Position numbers and translations under genes: made by a program. Below the pieces are notes generated by a model. That model searched no databases. It was not told the origin of the DNA and saw only the letters and a program-made list of their open reading frames with translations. Positions 23,456 to 31,787 of a DNA stretch of 38,248 nt are shown here, piece by piece. Within the stretch, counting starts at the first letter, position 1; every line of letters starts with the position of its first letter. The stretch is from an uncultured Prevotellaceae bacterium (GTDB taxonomy: Bacteria; Bacteroidota; Bacteroidia; Bacteroidales; Bacteroidaceae), in assembly GCA_900321965.1 (NCBI GenBank), contig ONYA01000026.1, positions 1 to 38,248 on the forward strand, given 5' to 3'.

Positions 23456-24556
23456 ATGAAAGCTATGTGGATGTGGGTTTTCATGATTCTGCCATTGTTG
23501 GGTATCGCTTATATTGCCTGGCACCTGTGGACGCTGCTGCCTCTCGCCAGCGTGTGGAAGGTGGCGCTCATCCTGTTACTCGTCGGTTCGTTCGTGATGA
23601 TGTTCCTGAACTTCGGACGTCGTTTCGACACGTTGCCGCTGTCGGTGGCTCAGGTGTGCTACGAGGTGTCGACATCCAGCATCTTCATCATGCTCTACTT
23701 GGTGATACTGTTCCTCATGCTCGACCTCGGGCGGCTTGTCCGCCTCGTGCCCCGCTCTTGGCTCTATCAGAACGGTTGGACGGCTGCCGCCATTCTTGTT
23801 CTAATGGTTGGCGTCTTCCTCTATGGCAATATCCATTATAATAATAAGGTACGCGTGGAGTTGAGCCTGCCGACTGAGAAGCTGCTACCCAAGGACTACA
23901 GGGTGGTGATGCTGAGCGACCTGCACATCGGCTATCATAATCCCCGCAAGGAACTGGCTCGGTGGCTGGATCTTGTCAATGCCGAGAAGCCGGATTTTAT
24001 CCTCATTGCCGGCGACATCATCGACGGTTCTATGCGCCCTGTCCGCGAAGAGCGTATGGCAGAAGAGTTCCTCCGCCTTGAAGCCCCTGTCTACGCTTGC
24101 CTCGGCAACCATGAATACTTTTCCGGTAGCCCCGAGGCCCGGCAGTTCTATGCCGACGCCGGCATCCATCTGTTGGTTGACGAAACGGCTATCGTCGACA
24201 GCTGTATCGCTATCGTTGGTCGCGATGACCGTATGAATAGACGCCGTAAGCCCATAAAAGACCTTCAGTCGACCATTGACCATTCTCAGTTCTCAATGGT
24301 TCTGGACCACCAGCCCTACAACCTTGACCGCTCGGAGAAAGCTGGCGTCGACTTCCAACTCAGCGGGCATACCCATCGTGGACAGGTATGGCCTATCTCG
24401 TGGATTACCGACCACGTCTATGAGTGTTCGTGGGGCAGTTACCAGCGTGGCAAGACGCGGTTCTACGTCACCAGCGGCATCGGTATCTGGGGCGGAAAGT
24501 TCCGCATCGGTACTCAGTCGGAATATGTCGTGGCTACGATAAAAGGAAAGAGATAA
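23456..24556 (+). CDS. Membrane-anchored metallophosphoesterase
   Basis: 366 residues. The first ~125 residues contain about four membrane helices ('MWVFMILPLLGIAYIAWHLW', 'VALILLLVGSFVMMFL', 'IFIMLYLVILFLML', 'AAILVLMVGVFLYG'). The rest is a calcineurin-like phosphoesterase with all metal motifs: 'MLSDLHIGYHN' (D-x-H), 'AGDIIDG' (GD), 'LGNHEYFSG' (GNH), 'LDHQPY', and 'SGHTHRGQVWP' (GHTH). The arrangement resembles YkoQ/YaeI-like enzymes; some members act on UDP-diacylglucosamine or other phosphoester lipids, but the substrate here is unknown. It follows waaA by 3 bases, so a role in envelope lipid metabolism is plausible from context only. It converges with the DUF4421 gene with 3 bases between the stops. 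Confidence 0.88.
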   Translation: MKAMWMWVFMILPLLGIAYIAWHLWTLLPLASVWKVALILLLVGSFVMMFLNFGRRFDTLPLSVAQVCYEVSTSSIFIMLYLVILFLMLDLGRLVRLVPRSWLYQNGWTAAAILVLMVGVFLYGNIHYNNKVRVELSLPTEKLLPKDYRVVMLSDLHIGYHNPRKELARWLDLVNAEKPDFILIAGDIIDGSMRPVREERMAEEFLRLEAPVYACLGNHEYFSGSPEARQFYADAGIHLLVDETAIVDSCIAIVGRDDRMNRRRKPIKDLQSTIDHSQFSMVLDHQPYNLDRSEKAGVDFQLSGHTHRGQVWPISWITDHVYECSWGSYQRGKTRFYVTSGIGIWGGKFRIGTQSEYVVATIKGKR

Positions 24557-24559
24557 GTG

Positions 24560-25639
24560 TCACAGACGGACGCCGAACAGCAGGTTCGACACGAAAACCA
24601 TATTAAAGTTGCTTTCGTCGTCTTGCTTCGCAAAATGCATGGTGCCGAGTGAAGTGAAGCCTGCAAAGAAGCGCCCGAAGTGGTGGACGACAGCGAGACG
24701 GGGAATGAATATCAGTGGTGGACGGTCATACCTGTATGTTTCTACTGGACTGATGGGTTCGCTATCTTCATCTGCGATGAGATTAAAAAAATCCGCCAAG
24801 TCTTGAGTCGTCTCTGAACGGCTCTTGTTCCATACGCCAACCTCTGCTAATCCCGATACGCTGAGGAGCCATTGCTTAGGCATGACGAAGTTATAGCCAT
24901 AGCCAATACCGAGGCCGAGCATCTTGCTTTTCATGTAGATATTGCCCAGTTCTTCAAAGTTTACACGAATACGGTTGTACAAATAGTTGGCGCCCAACAG
25001 CACGCTGCCGCACGAACGTTTCTGCAAGCACGTCTGGTCGAAGGCGGCAGCATAGGAAAAACGGCGCGAATTGAACACGTACATGGCTCCGAGCGTGATG
25101 GTGCGTCTATTGATAAATCCCTTATTCAGTTCTATCGTCTCAGAGTCGTCATCGTCATCTCCTATCGTGCCGCTCATGGTCTCGGAGTTCTGGTAGACGA
25201 AGTCAAATACTAATTTGTCGCCATAGAAACTGATGTCGAACTCCGTGTCGTCATTGCCAAACATATTGAAGGGATTCATACTGAACGACATGGAAAGACC
25301 CCGATAACACGCCCGCAGGTTGAGGTAGTCCGAAACGTCACTGTTGAGGTTGAACGTACCGTCGTCGGTGCCGACCTTCATCCATCCGCCGGAATTGTAA
25401 ATGCCGCCCGAGAACATCAGCTTCTCGGGGTAGTAGCCTATGTAGTTGGAGTCGAGTTTCGCGGCGTTTGCGGCGTCACGCTTGTCGAGGAAGAAGTCTA
25501 TGACGTGCTTGGCAAGATTCAGCTGACCGATGAAAAACCCCTTTCCCTTGATGGTATCAGGAATATGTATCTGTGCCACCGCCTGTTGTGGTGACATCAG
25601 GAACACAACAGCCAGCAAGCAAACCGTCAACCTCTTCAT
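24560..25639 (-). CDS. DUF4421-type outer-membrane protein of unknown function
   Basis: 359 residues with a signal peptide (MKRLTVCLLAVVFLMSPQQAVAQ). 'DSNYIGYYPEKLMFSGGIYNSGGWMKVG', 'LNLRACYRGLSMSFSMNPF' and a run of beta-strands alternating polar and hydrophobic residues ('KMLGLGIGYGYNFVMPKQWLLSVSGLAEVG') fit the Bacteroidales DUF4421 family of predicted outer-membrane barrels. The C-terminus 'FNMVFVSNLLFGVRL' is barrel-like. Function unknown. It starts 12 bases after the carbonic anhydrase homologue and is probably the last gene of the mdh transcript. An acidic insert (DDDDDSE) lies near residue 160. Confidence 0.75.
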   Translation of the reverse strand: MKRLTVCLLAVVFLMSPQQAVAQIHIPDTIKGKGFFIGQLNLAKHVIDFFLDKRDAANAAKLDSNYIGYYPEKLMFSGGIYNSGGWMKVGTDDGTFNLNSDVSDYLNLRACYRGLSMSFSMNPFNMFGNDDTEFDISFYGDKLVFDFVYQNSETMSGTIGDDDDDSETIELNKGFINRRTITLGAMYVFNSRRFSYAAAFDQTCLQKRSCGSVLLGANYLYNRIRVNFEELGNIYMKSKMLGLGIGYGYNFVMPKQWLLSVSGLAEVGVWNKSRSETTQDLADFFNLIADEDSEPISPVETYRYDRPPLIFIPRLAVVHHFGRFFAGFTSLGTMHFAKQDDESNFNMVFVSNLLFGVRL

Positions 25640-25651
25640 GCCAACCCCTTC

Positions 25652-26158
25652 TTACTCCTCGTTCAGGTAGTATTTCGAGTAGGCCACATAGTGTTTGGCG
25701 TTATCCGTCTGCCCCGGGCGTACGGGCTTGATGTATTTGGCTGGGACGCCGCCCCAGATTTCGCCAGCGGGAATCTTCGTGTTCTGCAGCACTAAGGCGC
25801 CAGCGGCCACTATCGCACCTTCGCCAACCTCGCAGCCGTCGAGCAGTGTGCTGCCCATGCCGATGAGTGCATTGTCGTGGATGGTGCAGGCGTGGACGGT
25901 GACGTTATGACCGATGGTCACATAGTTGCCGATGTGTGTCGGACCCGTCTCGTGGGTCACATGTACGCACGAACCGTCTTGTATGTTCGTGCAGTTGCCG
26001 ATAGTAATAGGGGCTACGTCGCCGCGAACCACGGCGTTGAACCACACCGAGCACTCGTCGCCCATCGTCACGTCGCCAACAATCGTGGCGTTCTCACTGA
26101 AATAACAGTCTCGCCCCCATTTGGGAGCGAGACCGCGGTATGATTTAATCAGAGCCAT
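25652..26158 (-). CDS. Gamma-carbonic anhydrase-like hexapeptide protein
   Basis: 168 residues of left-handed beta-helix with imperfect hexapeptide repeats: 'NATIVGDVTMGDECSVWFNAVVRGDVAPITIGNCTNIQDGSCVH'. The histidines expected to bind the metal are present ('SCVHVTHETGPTHIGNYVTIGHNVTVHAC'). The family forms trimers; members range from true carbonic anhydrases (Cam type) to YrdA/PaaY-like proteins of uncertain activity, and the sequence cannot separate these. Cytoplasmic, no signal peptide. A 7-base tandem repeat sits directly before the ATG, in the 40-base gap to mdh. Confidence 0.9.
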   Translation of the reverse strand: MALIKSYRGLAPKWGRDCYFSENATIVGDVTMGDECSVWFNAVVRGDVAPITIGNCTNIQDGSCVHVTHETGPTHIGNYVTIGHNVTVHACTIHDNALIGMGSTLLDGCEVGEGAIVAAGALVLQNTKIPAGEIWGGVPAKYIKPVRPGQTDNAKHYVAYSKYYLNEE

Positions 26159-26160
26159 TT

Positions 26161-26194
26161 TCTTAACTCTTACTTCTTACTTCTTACTTCTTAC
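26161..26194 (-). repeat. 7-bp tandem repeat directly before a start codon
   Basis: On the plus strand CTTAC occurs at 26069+100 (26169), 26176, 26183 and 26190, one unit every 7 bases, preceded by a degenerate copy (CTTAAC, 26162). On the coding strand the unit is AAGTAAG, ending 2 bases before the ATG at 26158. Confidence 0.95.
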
Positions 26195-26198
26195 CTCT

Positions 26199-27191
26199 TT
26201 AAAGGTTCGGGTTAATCTTGCTCCACTCGCTGACGGGAGGAACAATGTTCAGCGTGACCAGCTCGTCGCGCATCTTGCAGAGGTGCTCGTAGCTCTGGTC
26301 GAGCTTGGTGTTCTCCTCGGGCGTGCCCTGGGGAACCTCGAACTTAGCACCCTCGGCCGTCATCGTGGTCTTCATGGCCATCATGATGTGGTCGTACTTG
26401 TCGGTCTTCACGTAGGTGCCTACGGGGAAGCGGAAGGGTTCGCCACCCATAGCGGCACGGATCATCTCAACAGAGAGGTAGGCCGGGCTCTGGAACGACG
26501 AACGGCCGCGCAGCTCGATGATCTTGGCACCACCCTTGGTGACGTCGGTCTTCATCTGTTCCCACTCCTCGGCGGGGAACTCTGCTGTGCCGATGATGTC
26601 GGTCAGCTTGCGACCCTTAATCTCCACGTGGCTGCCGAAGACGGCCATCTGCTCGCCGTGGCCACCGTAGGTAGCGCAACCGGTAATCTCGTTCTGCATC
26701 ACGCCGAACTTCTTGGCCAGAGCACTCTGCAGGCGGGTGGTGTCCAGTCCGGCGAGCGTCGTCACCTGTCCGGGTTTCAGACCAGAGTAGAGCAGGGTTA
26801 CCAGACCGGTAAGGTCGGCGGGGTTGAAGATGATGACGACGTGCTTCACGTCGGGGCAGTATTTCTTGATGTTCTGGCCCAGCTCCTCAGCAATCTTGCA
26901 GTTGCCTGCCAGCAGGTCCTCGCGGGTCATGCCAGCCTTACGGGGAGCGCCGCCGCTGGAGATGATGTACTTAGCGTTCTTGAAAGCTTCCTCGGCGTTG
27001 GTCGTTGCCACGATGTTCACATCGTCGAAGCCACTCTGACGCATCTCCTCGGCCACACCCTCGGGTGAGAAGACGTCGTAGAGACAGATTTCACTTGTCA
27101 GACCCATCATCAGGGCTGTCTGAGCCATGTTTGAACCAATCATGCCAGCTGCGCCGACGATGACCAGTTTGTCGTTTGTTAATGTTGCCAT
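26199..27191 (-). CDS. mdh: Malate dehydrogenase
   Basis: 330 residues. NAD-binding motif 'VIVGAAGMIGSNMAQTALMMG', acidic end of beta2 'ICLYDVF', substrate-binding arginines in 'GGAPRKAGMTREDLLAGN' and 'GLDTTRLQSALA', and the catalytic histidine in 'GCATYGGHGEQMAVFG'. The enzyme interconverts malate and oxaloacetate with NAD(H), a step in the succinate/propionate fermentation used by this group. The active-site loop fits the Bacteroidales malate dehydrogenases more than lactate dehydrogenases, but substrate choice is a family inference. Promoter TATCTTTG at 27229-27236. Likely co-transcribed with the downstream carbonic anhydrase homologue. Confidence 0.93.
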   Translation of the reverse strand: MATLTNDKLVIVGAAGMIGSNMAQTALMMGLTSEICLYDVFSPEGVAEEMRQSGFDDVNIVATTNAEEAFKNAKYIISSGGAPRKAGMTREDLLAGNCKIAEELGQNIKKYCPDVKHVVIIFNPADLTGLVTLLYSGLKPGQVTTLAGLDTTRLQSALAKKFGVMQNEITGCATYGGHGEQMAVFGSHVEIKGRKLTDIIGTAEFPAEEWEQMKTDVTKGGAKIIELRGRSSFQSPAYLSVEMIRAAMGGEPFRFPVGTYVKTDKYDHIMMAMKTTMTAEGAKFEVPQGTPEENTKLDQSYEHLCKMRDELVTLNIVPPVSEWSKINPNL

Positions 27192-27228
27192 AATCTTGCG
27201 TGTATTGTTTTTTTAAATTTAAGTGGTG

Positions 27229-27236
27229 CAAAGATA
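27229..27236 (-). promoter_or_regulatory. -7 element TATCTTTG for mdh
   Basis: TATCTTTGCACCAC on the minus strand, a perfect TAnnTTTG box 38 bases before the ATG at 27191. Confidence 0.65.
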
Positions 27237-27368
27237 CACAAAAATATTCAGAGTGCCAGCGTATTAACAGAGATTAATATTTGGCGTTGCTTCTTTGCAA
27301 ACTCGACGTTTCAAAATGCAATTATCGAAGCCGGAAATGGTATTTCGCATCGCTGCGTTGATGTAAGG

Positions 27369-28955
27369 TCAAGATCTGGCATTCCTCTTGTTGTTAATTC
27401 GTGAGCGGGTGGAGCGCATGGTGCTGTCGCTGATGCCCAGGATGCGCATGATTTCATCGTCGCTTCTGCCTTCGTGTTCCAGTATGGCGAAGAACATGTA
27501 TTTGGCAGACAGATGGTTGTATTCTGTTTCCAGTTCGTTGACGTATGGCAGGTCTTTCAGTTTATAGTATTCAATGAAGTCGGCGAAGTCGTTCTTGCCC
27601 CAGGTTACCGTTGTGCTGCCTTCGCTGACAGCCTCGTAAAGAATCTTTCCGTGAGCCAGGATGCCGGCATGTCGGTTTTGCAGTTCGTCAATCTTCTTGT
27701 TCAGCCGCGCCACTTCCTTAGCGTTCACCTCGCCGCCAGCCTCCAGTTCTTCGGCCTTACGGGTGAATAGGGTCAATTGTGTCATCGTCTCTGCCAGGGC
27801 TTTCTTAGCCTTCATACCCCGGTAACTGTAGTATCCAAGTCCGATGATGAGTATTCCCACGATAGCCATGATGACCATTCCCCAGCCATAGACCTTGTTC
27901 ATGAGTTCCTGCTCAGCCACTTTTTTGTCATACTTGGCCTGTATCTCAGCCAGTCGTTCTTGCTCCTGGGTTTGGTAATATCGCTTTTGCCAGGCCATAG
28001 CACTGTCCGCCAGTGCATTGGCCCGTTCATACTCTTTCCGCTCCATACATTGCTGTCGCATGGCGTTGAAGATATCGATCCTCATCGGATTCATCAGACT
28101 ATTACGAGTCTTGTAGAGGGCCTGCTCCCACATTTCGTTGGCTTTTTCCGCACTGTCTTCCCTAAGGTATATGTTGGCAAGCGAGTAATATGCACCAGAT
28201 AGGTTCCCCATGTCTATAGCCTTCTTCAGATATACTTTGGCCAGTATGGGCTCCTCTTTCTCATAGATTCTTCCTAAGTCAAGATAATAATGAGGCAGGT
28301 TGGCCGGATGCATATGCTGTAATATCGCACCGCATTCGTTTGCACATATCAGTGCACTGTCCTTTTTCCCTATCTCCAAATAACTAAAGATTAGGTGAAG
28401 TAATGCTGTTGCTTGTCTTTCCTCGCTCTTCAAGGTCTTGGCAATCGACAGGGCTTTCTGTGCATAGCATTTGCATAAAGCCATCTCAAATGCTTCACCA
28501 TTATAATAGGCCAGAGCGTCGCATATCTTGTATTGCAGCAGCAAGTCGTCTGTCTGGTTAGCCAGTTCTTCTGCCTGTTTGATGAGCAGGATGGTTTCGG
28601 GCATTTTATATTTATTATAGGTAGTGACGCCTTGGTAATATAGGGCGCGAGCCAGTTTCACTTTGTCTGAGGTGTTCTTGTAATGGCGTACACTGTACAT
28701 GATAGCGCTGTCAGATGTTGAAAGCTGGCGTCTCCTGCGGTTAATTTCCGTCTGTACTAGATAATAATAGGCAGAGTCTGCCTCTGATTTCATGTCGGTC
28801 AGTGGAATCTCGGTCAGGCATTGGTAAGCGGAATCCAGTTCGTCTTGGGCTAACAGGTCATCAATTAGCGACAATTGCTCGCCCCCGTCAGGATGGTTGC
28901 AACCAATGCCCACTAAAGATATACAGGCTAATAGTTTCCAGACATACTTCTTCAT
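27369..28955 (-). CDS. TPR-containing membrane-anchored regulator with C-terminal helix-turn-helix
   Basis: 528 residues from ATG 28955, chosen because it begins a lipoprotein-like signal (MKKYVWKLLACISLVGIGC, Cys19); three codons more are open upstream. Residues ~30-330 are helical TPR-like repeats ('GAYYSLANIYLREDSAEKANEMWEQAL'). A single TM helix follows near 357-377 ('GMVIMAIVGILIIGLGYY'), then a coiled coil ('LTLFTRKAEELEAGGEVNAKEVARLNKKIDELQNRH') and a C-terminal LuxR-like HTH ('GRSDDEIMRILGISDSTMRSTRSRI'). This looks like a one-component sensor with sensing repeats outside and DNA binding inside. In Bacteroidales such regulators often stand opposite SusC-like or peptide-export genes, as here. 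Ligand and targets unknown. Confidence 0.8.
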   Translation of the reverse strand: MKKYVWKLLACISLVGIGCNHPDGGEQLSLIDDLLAQDELDSAYQCLTEIPLTDMKSEADSAYYYLVQTEINRRRRQLSTSDSAIMYSVRHYKNTSDKVKLARALYYQGVTTYNKYKMPETILLIKQAEELANQTDDLLLQYKICDALAYYNGEAFEMALCKCYAQKALSIAKTLKSEERQATALLHLIFSYLEIGKKDSALICANECGAILQHMHPANLPHYYLDLGRIYEKEEPILAKVYLKKAIDMGNLSGAYYSLANIYLREDSAEKANEMWEQALYKTRNSLMNPMRIDIFNAMRQQCMERKEYERANALADSAMAWQKRYYQTQEQERLAEIQAKYDKKVAEQELMNKVYGWGMVIMAIVGILIIGLGYYSYRGMKAKKALAETMTQLTLFTRKAEELEAGGEVNAKEVARLNKKIDELQNRHAGILAHGKILYEAVSEGSTTVTWGKNDFADFIEYYKLKDLPYVNELETEYNHLSAKYMFFAILEHEGRSDDEIMRILGISDSTMRSTRSRINNKRNARS

Positions 28956-28974
28956 ACTTACCATAATTTGGTTG

Positions 28975-28982
28975 CAAAAGTA
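28975..28982 (-). promoter_or_regulatory. -7 element TACTTTTG for the TPR/HTH regulator
   Basis: TACTTTTGCAACC on the minus strand, 19 bases before the ATG at 28955; fits TAnnTTTG. Confidence 0.55.
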
Positions 28983-29177
28983 AGAAAAAGAAATGAATTA
29001 ACGTTATACTGGCATTGTTTTTTCGGTGCAGTTGCAACTTCTGAAACACATTATGAACCCTATGAGCTGTTGCTTTTTGGACAATCTTTCTTTGTTGCAA
29101 ACGATGCAACATATTCATTATTAGTGTGATAGAGCGATTATTACAGGCAGCGCGCCCTTTAAAAAAGTTGCAAAATA

Positions 29178-29210
29178 TTTGGAGCAATACTGCTTTTGTC
29201 CCTAAATTTG
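29178..29210 (+). promoter_or_regulatory. Possible promoter inside the divergent gap
   Basis: TTTG 29178-29181, a 21-base spacer, TAAATTTG 29203-29210 (fits TAnnTTTG). It would start transcription near 29217, just before the small frame at 29230. Confidence 0.4.
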
Positions 29211-29229
29211 CATTGCGAAAGCGCTGGTA

Positions 29230-29349
29230 ATGGTAATGGGAACGGAGATGGTCCATATTACTAATCAAACCGGTAGGATTATATATCAGAACCCATACTG
29301 CACAAAATGGGGGAGGAAACCGAAAATCCCAAGAATAGGAAATTCTTAA
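29230..29349 (+). CDS. Possible 39-residue peptide gene
   Basis: ATG 29230 to TAA 29347-29349, encoding a basic peptide that begins MVMGTEMVHITNQTGR, holds 'YQNPYCTKWGRKPK' and ends 'IPRIGNS'. A TAAATTTG box lies about 20 bases upstream. The context (regulator on one side, export-type barrel and ABC exporter remnant on the other) is where a secreted peptide precursor would be expected. There is no clear double-glycine leader and a frame of this length can arise by chance, so this is a candidate only. Confidence 0.25.
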   Translation: MVMGTEMVHITNQTGRIIYQNPYCTKWGRKPKIPRIGNS

Positions 29350-29362
29350 CGAAATAAAATAG

Positions 29363-29370
29363 TAATTTTG
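29363..29370 (+). promoter_or_regulatory. -7 element TAATTTTG for the outer-membrane barrel gene
   Basis: TAATTTTGCAAC, 57 bases before the ATG at 29428; fits TAnnTTTG. No clear -33 TTG. Confidence 0.5.
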
Positions 29371-29427
29371 CAACTTTTTTCAACAAGTAACGTCTATTGA
29401 GTATAGAAGACAATAAATTAAAAGATT

Positions 29428-31785
29428 ATGATAACGAAAAAGATTAGATTCGCGAAAGCATTCTTGCTTGTGGGCATATTGATACAGGGTAACCTGTCGG
29501 ATGTAAAAGCACAAGACGATAAGGTGGTAGTTGGAGACTCTATCAAAGGCGTTGTCTTGGACGAGAATGGAAAAGGGGCACCCTTTGCTAACGTAGCACT
29601 GCTGCATAGTGACTCGACGTTGATAGGAGGTGCAACTACGGATGACGATGGACGGTTTAGCATGAAGTCTGATGCGGGGGGCACTCTGCTGAAAGTGAGT
29701 TATATGGGCTATAAGACTTGCTATGTGACCATCGGCAAAGAATGGAGTGGGGTAGCGCAGTTGGTTCCTGATGTGGTCAGTATAGGTGAGGTGACGGTGA
29801 AAGGTCATCGCCCTACGGTAAAACTGACAACAGAAGGTATGTTGACACAGGTAGACGGAACACTCTTAGGACAACTCGCGTCGGGTAGCGACGTGCTTGC
29901 CGTGACGCCAGGACTGATGAAGACTGCCGATGGGAAATACGAAGTGCTGGGCAAAGGCGAGCCGGTGTTCTATATCAATGGGCGACAGGTGAGAGACCAG
30001 CAGGAACTGCAACGGCTGAAAGGAGAGGATATCAAGAGTATTACTGTTGTCACTAATCCCGGGGCACGATACAATGCAGAGTGGACTTCGGTGGTGAAGA
30101 TACAGACGAAGCGTCCCGTAGGTGAAGGCTTGAGCGGCGACGTGAAACTGGAGTATGAGCAGATGCGCTATGGCCGTTTTTCAGGACAGACGCATCTGAA
30201 CTACAGGCACAAGGGACTTGACGTGTTTGGAGAGTTGGGATATGAGCGGTCAGGCTATATGCAAATGGCAGACATGACGGTCGCTACAAGCCAAGGATGG
30301 GAGGAGAGCAGTAGCTTTACCAATCGCGCGAGTGGTAATGAGTATCGCGGAGTTTTAGGCTTCAACAATATTTTCAATGAGAACCATTCGATAGGTTTAA
30401 GAAACGAAATAACCAGCTCTGGCAATGTGAAAAGCCGAGTTGACAACGAGATTTCTTTCCGCGACAAGAGTGGATTTTCGGACCTCGTCAATCTGCATCA
30501 GGAAACACGCTATAAGAGCCGTCCTGACTATAAGATGAACGCTTATTATAATGGTAAGGTCGGAAAACTGGGCATCGACTTTAACTTCGACTATGTCAAT
30601 GCGAAAGAGGCCTACGACGAGAACACCGAGGAACTGAGTAGCAATGCTGACAACCGGACGGTCAATGCGATGTATCAGAATAGCAATCGGATGGTGGCTT
30701 CGAAACTGGTGTTCGACTATCCTGTGTCAGGCGGACAGCTGTCGGCGGGAGTTGAGTATATCAACACTCGTCATACCGATGAATATTTGAACCCGGAGCA
30801 GTATGTGCCCAGCCAGGATACGCGCCGTGACGAGAAGAGAACAGCGCCTTTTGTGGAACTTAACAGGGTCTTCGGCAAGTGGCAGTTGTCTGCCGGTCTG
30901 CGTTATGAGTATGCCACATTTGACTTCTATCAGAACGGGCAACATGTTGGTGACGTGAGCCGGTCCTACAGTCAGTGGTTCCCCAGCCTGAATGTTTCCA
31001 CTTCGGTTGGTCAGGTAAGGATGGCTCTGAGCTATAACGCTCGCACACGTCGTCCGACCTATAGACAGTTGTCGAACAATATGATGTATCTCTCACGACA
31101 TGAGATTCAGACGGGTAATCCCCAGTTGCTGAATCAGACGACGCATAGCGTCAGATGGTCTGCAAACTGGCGATTCCTGAGTCTGCAGCTGGGCTATGGC
31201 TATCTGAAAGACTTCATCTCTTACGATATGACGCTGGCCGACGCTGGCCGCCAGGCGATGGTCTGTACCTATCGTAACGTCGAGAACGGGCATGTGGTTT
31301 CCGCCGTGTTGACGCTGAGCCATCGGATAGGTTTCTGGATGCCCCAGCTGACAGCACAACTGCAGCAACAGTGGGTCGAGCTGGATATGGGCGACAAGGG
31401 ACAGCAAACTTTCAACAAGCCTCGCTTCTCGTTGAATTTCACGCAGTTGTTCCAACTGCCTTGGGATATGGTGGCCACGGTGAATACATCGTATCGGAGT
31501 AAAGGCCATAACGGCTTAATCTATGGCAGCAAGAACTATTATTACGGTGAAGTAAGCCTTCGCAAGGTATTCCTGAATAATCGCCTGTCTGTCGACTTGA
31601 AATGGCAGGATATGCTCTTCAGCCACGAGGATTGGAACGCGAGCATTTTCCCGGAGTTGACTCAGAGCCAGCATAACCGCTGGGACACGCGGGGCATCGT
31701 TCTCGGACTGACCTATCAGTTCAACCAGACCAAGAGCAAGTATAAAGGTACTGGCGCCGGCAACGACGAGAAAGACAGATTCTGA
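29428..31785 (+). CDS. TonB-receptor-like outer-membrane beta-barrel protein (OMP_b-brl_3 type)
   Basis: 785 residues with a signal peptide (about residues 1-29, ending VKAQ). An N-terminal CarboxypepD_reg-like domain (~38-115: 'GVVLDENGKGAPFANVALLHSD', 'TTDDDGRFSMKSDAGG', 'VSYMGYKTCYVTI') is followed by a plug-like domain ('VLAVTPGLMKTADGKYEVLGKGEPVFYINGR', 'IKSITVVTNPGARYNAE') and a large barrel. The C-terminus 'YQFNQTKSKYKGTGAGNDEKDRF' is characteristic of the family as I recall it, so the gene appears full length. No TonB box was identified. The last 30 codons of an ABC exporter follow immediately, suggesting that it once headed a secretion operon. It may take part in export or uptake of a peptide; this is inferred from context. 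Confidence 0.88.
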   Translation: MITKKIRFAKAFLLVGILIQGNLSDVKAQDDKVVVGDSIKGVVLDENGKGAPFANVALLHSDSTLIGGATTDDDGRFSMKSDAGGTLLKVSYMGYKTCYVTIGKEWSGVAQLVPDVVSIGEVTVKGHRPTVKLTTEGMLTQVDGTLLGQLASGSDVLAVTPGLMKTADGKYEVLGKGEPVFYINGRQVRDQQELQRLKGEDIKSITVVTNPGARYNAEWTSVVKIQTKRPVGEGLSGDVKLEYEQMRYGRFSGQTHLNYRHKGLDVFGELGYERSGYMQMADMTVATSQGWEESSSFTNRASGNEYRGVLGFNNIFNENHSIGLRNEITSSGNVKSRVDNEISFRDKSGFSDLVNLHQETRYKSRPDYKMNAYYNGKVGKLGIDFNFDYVNAKEAYDENTEELSSNADNRTVNAMYQNSNRMVASKLVFDYPVSGGQLSAGVEYINTRHTDEYLNPEQYVPSQDTRRDEKRTAPFVELNRVFGKWQLSAGLRYEYATFDFYQNGQHVGDVSRSYSQWFPSLNVSTSVGQVRMALSYNARTRRPTYRQLSNNMMYLSRHEIQTGNPQLLNQTTHSVRWSANWRFLSLQLGYGYLKDFISYDMTLADAGRQAMVCTYRNVENGHVVSAVLTLSHRIGFWMPQLTAQLQQQWVELDMGDKGQQTFNKPRFSLNFTQLFQLPWDMVATVNTSYRSKGHNGLIYGSKNYYYGEVSLRKVFLNNRLSVDLKWQDMLFSHEDWNASIFPELTQSQHNRWDTRGIVLGLTYQFNQTKSKYKGTGAGNDEKDRF

Positions 31786-31787
31786 GA

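Larger units (their letters stand above)
28983..29427. other. Divergent intergenic region (445 bp) between regulator and outer-membrane barrel gene
   Basis: AT-rich, with no long gene. It holds the promoters of both flanking genes, repeated GTTGCAA words (28971, 29093 region, 29167, and GCAACTT near 29032 and 29370) that might be regulator sites, and one short open frame (29230-29349) behind a possible promoter. Another frame near 29170-29265 reads 'KIFGAILLLSLNLHC' and then 'GNGNGNGDGPYY' but has no ATG. Confidence 0.6.

Noticed and set aside
24268-24305. ACCATTGA...TCAATGGT inverted repeat inside the metallophosphoesterase gene, resembling an inserted intergenic repeat
   Set aside because: The protein (STIDHSQFSMVLDHQPY) keeps the length and pattern expected of the family here, so no insertion is needed to explain it; 8-base arms alone are weak.
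27300-27368. Possible terminator after the TPR/HTH regulator
   Set aside because: Only a 4-bp CGCA/TGCG stem without a following T run was found.
28888-29373. A 161-codon minus-strand frame covering the divergent gap
   Set aside because: Its end overlaps the 5' end of the regulator gene in another frame and it spans both promoters; the translation is His/Phe/Arg-rich without any recognisable pattern.
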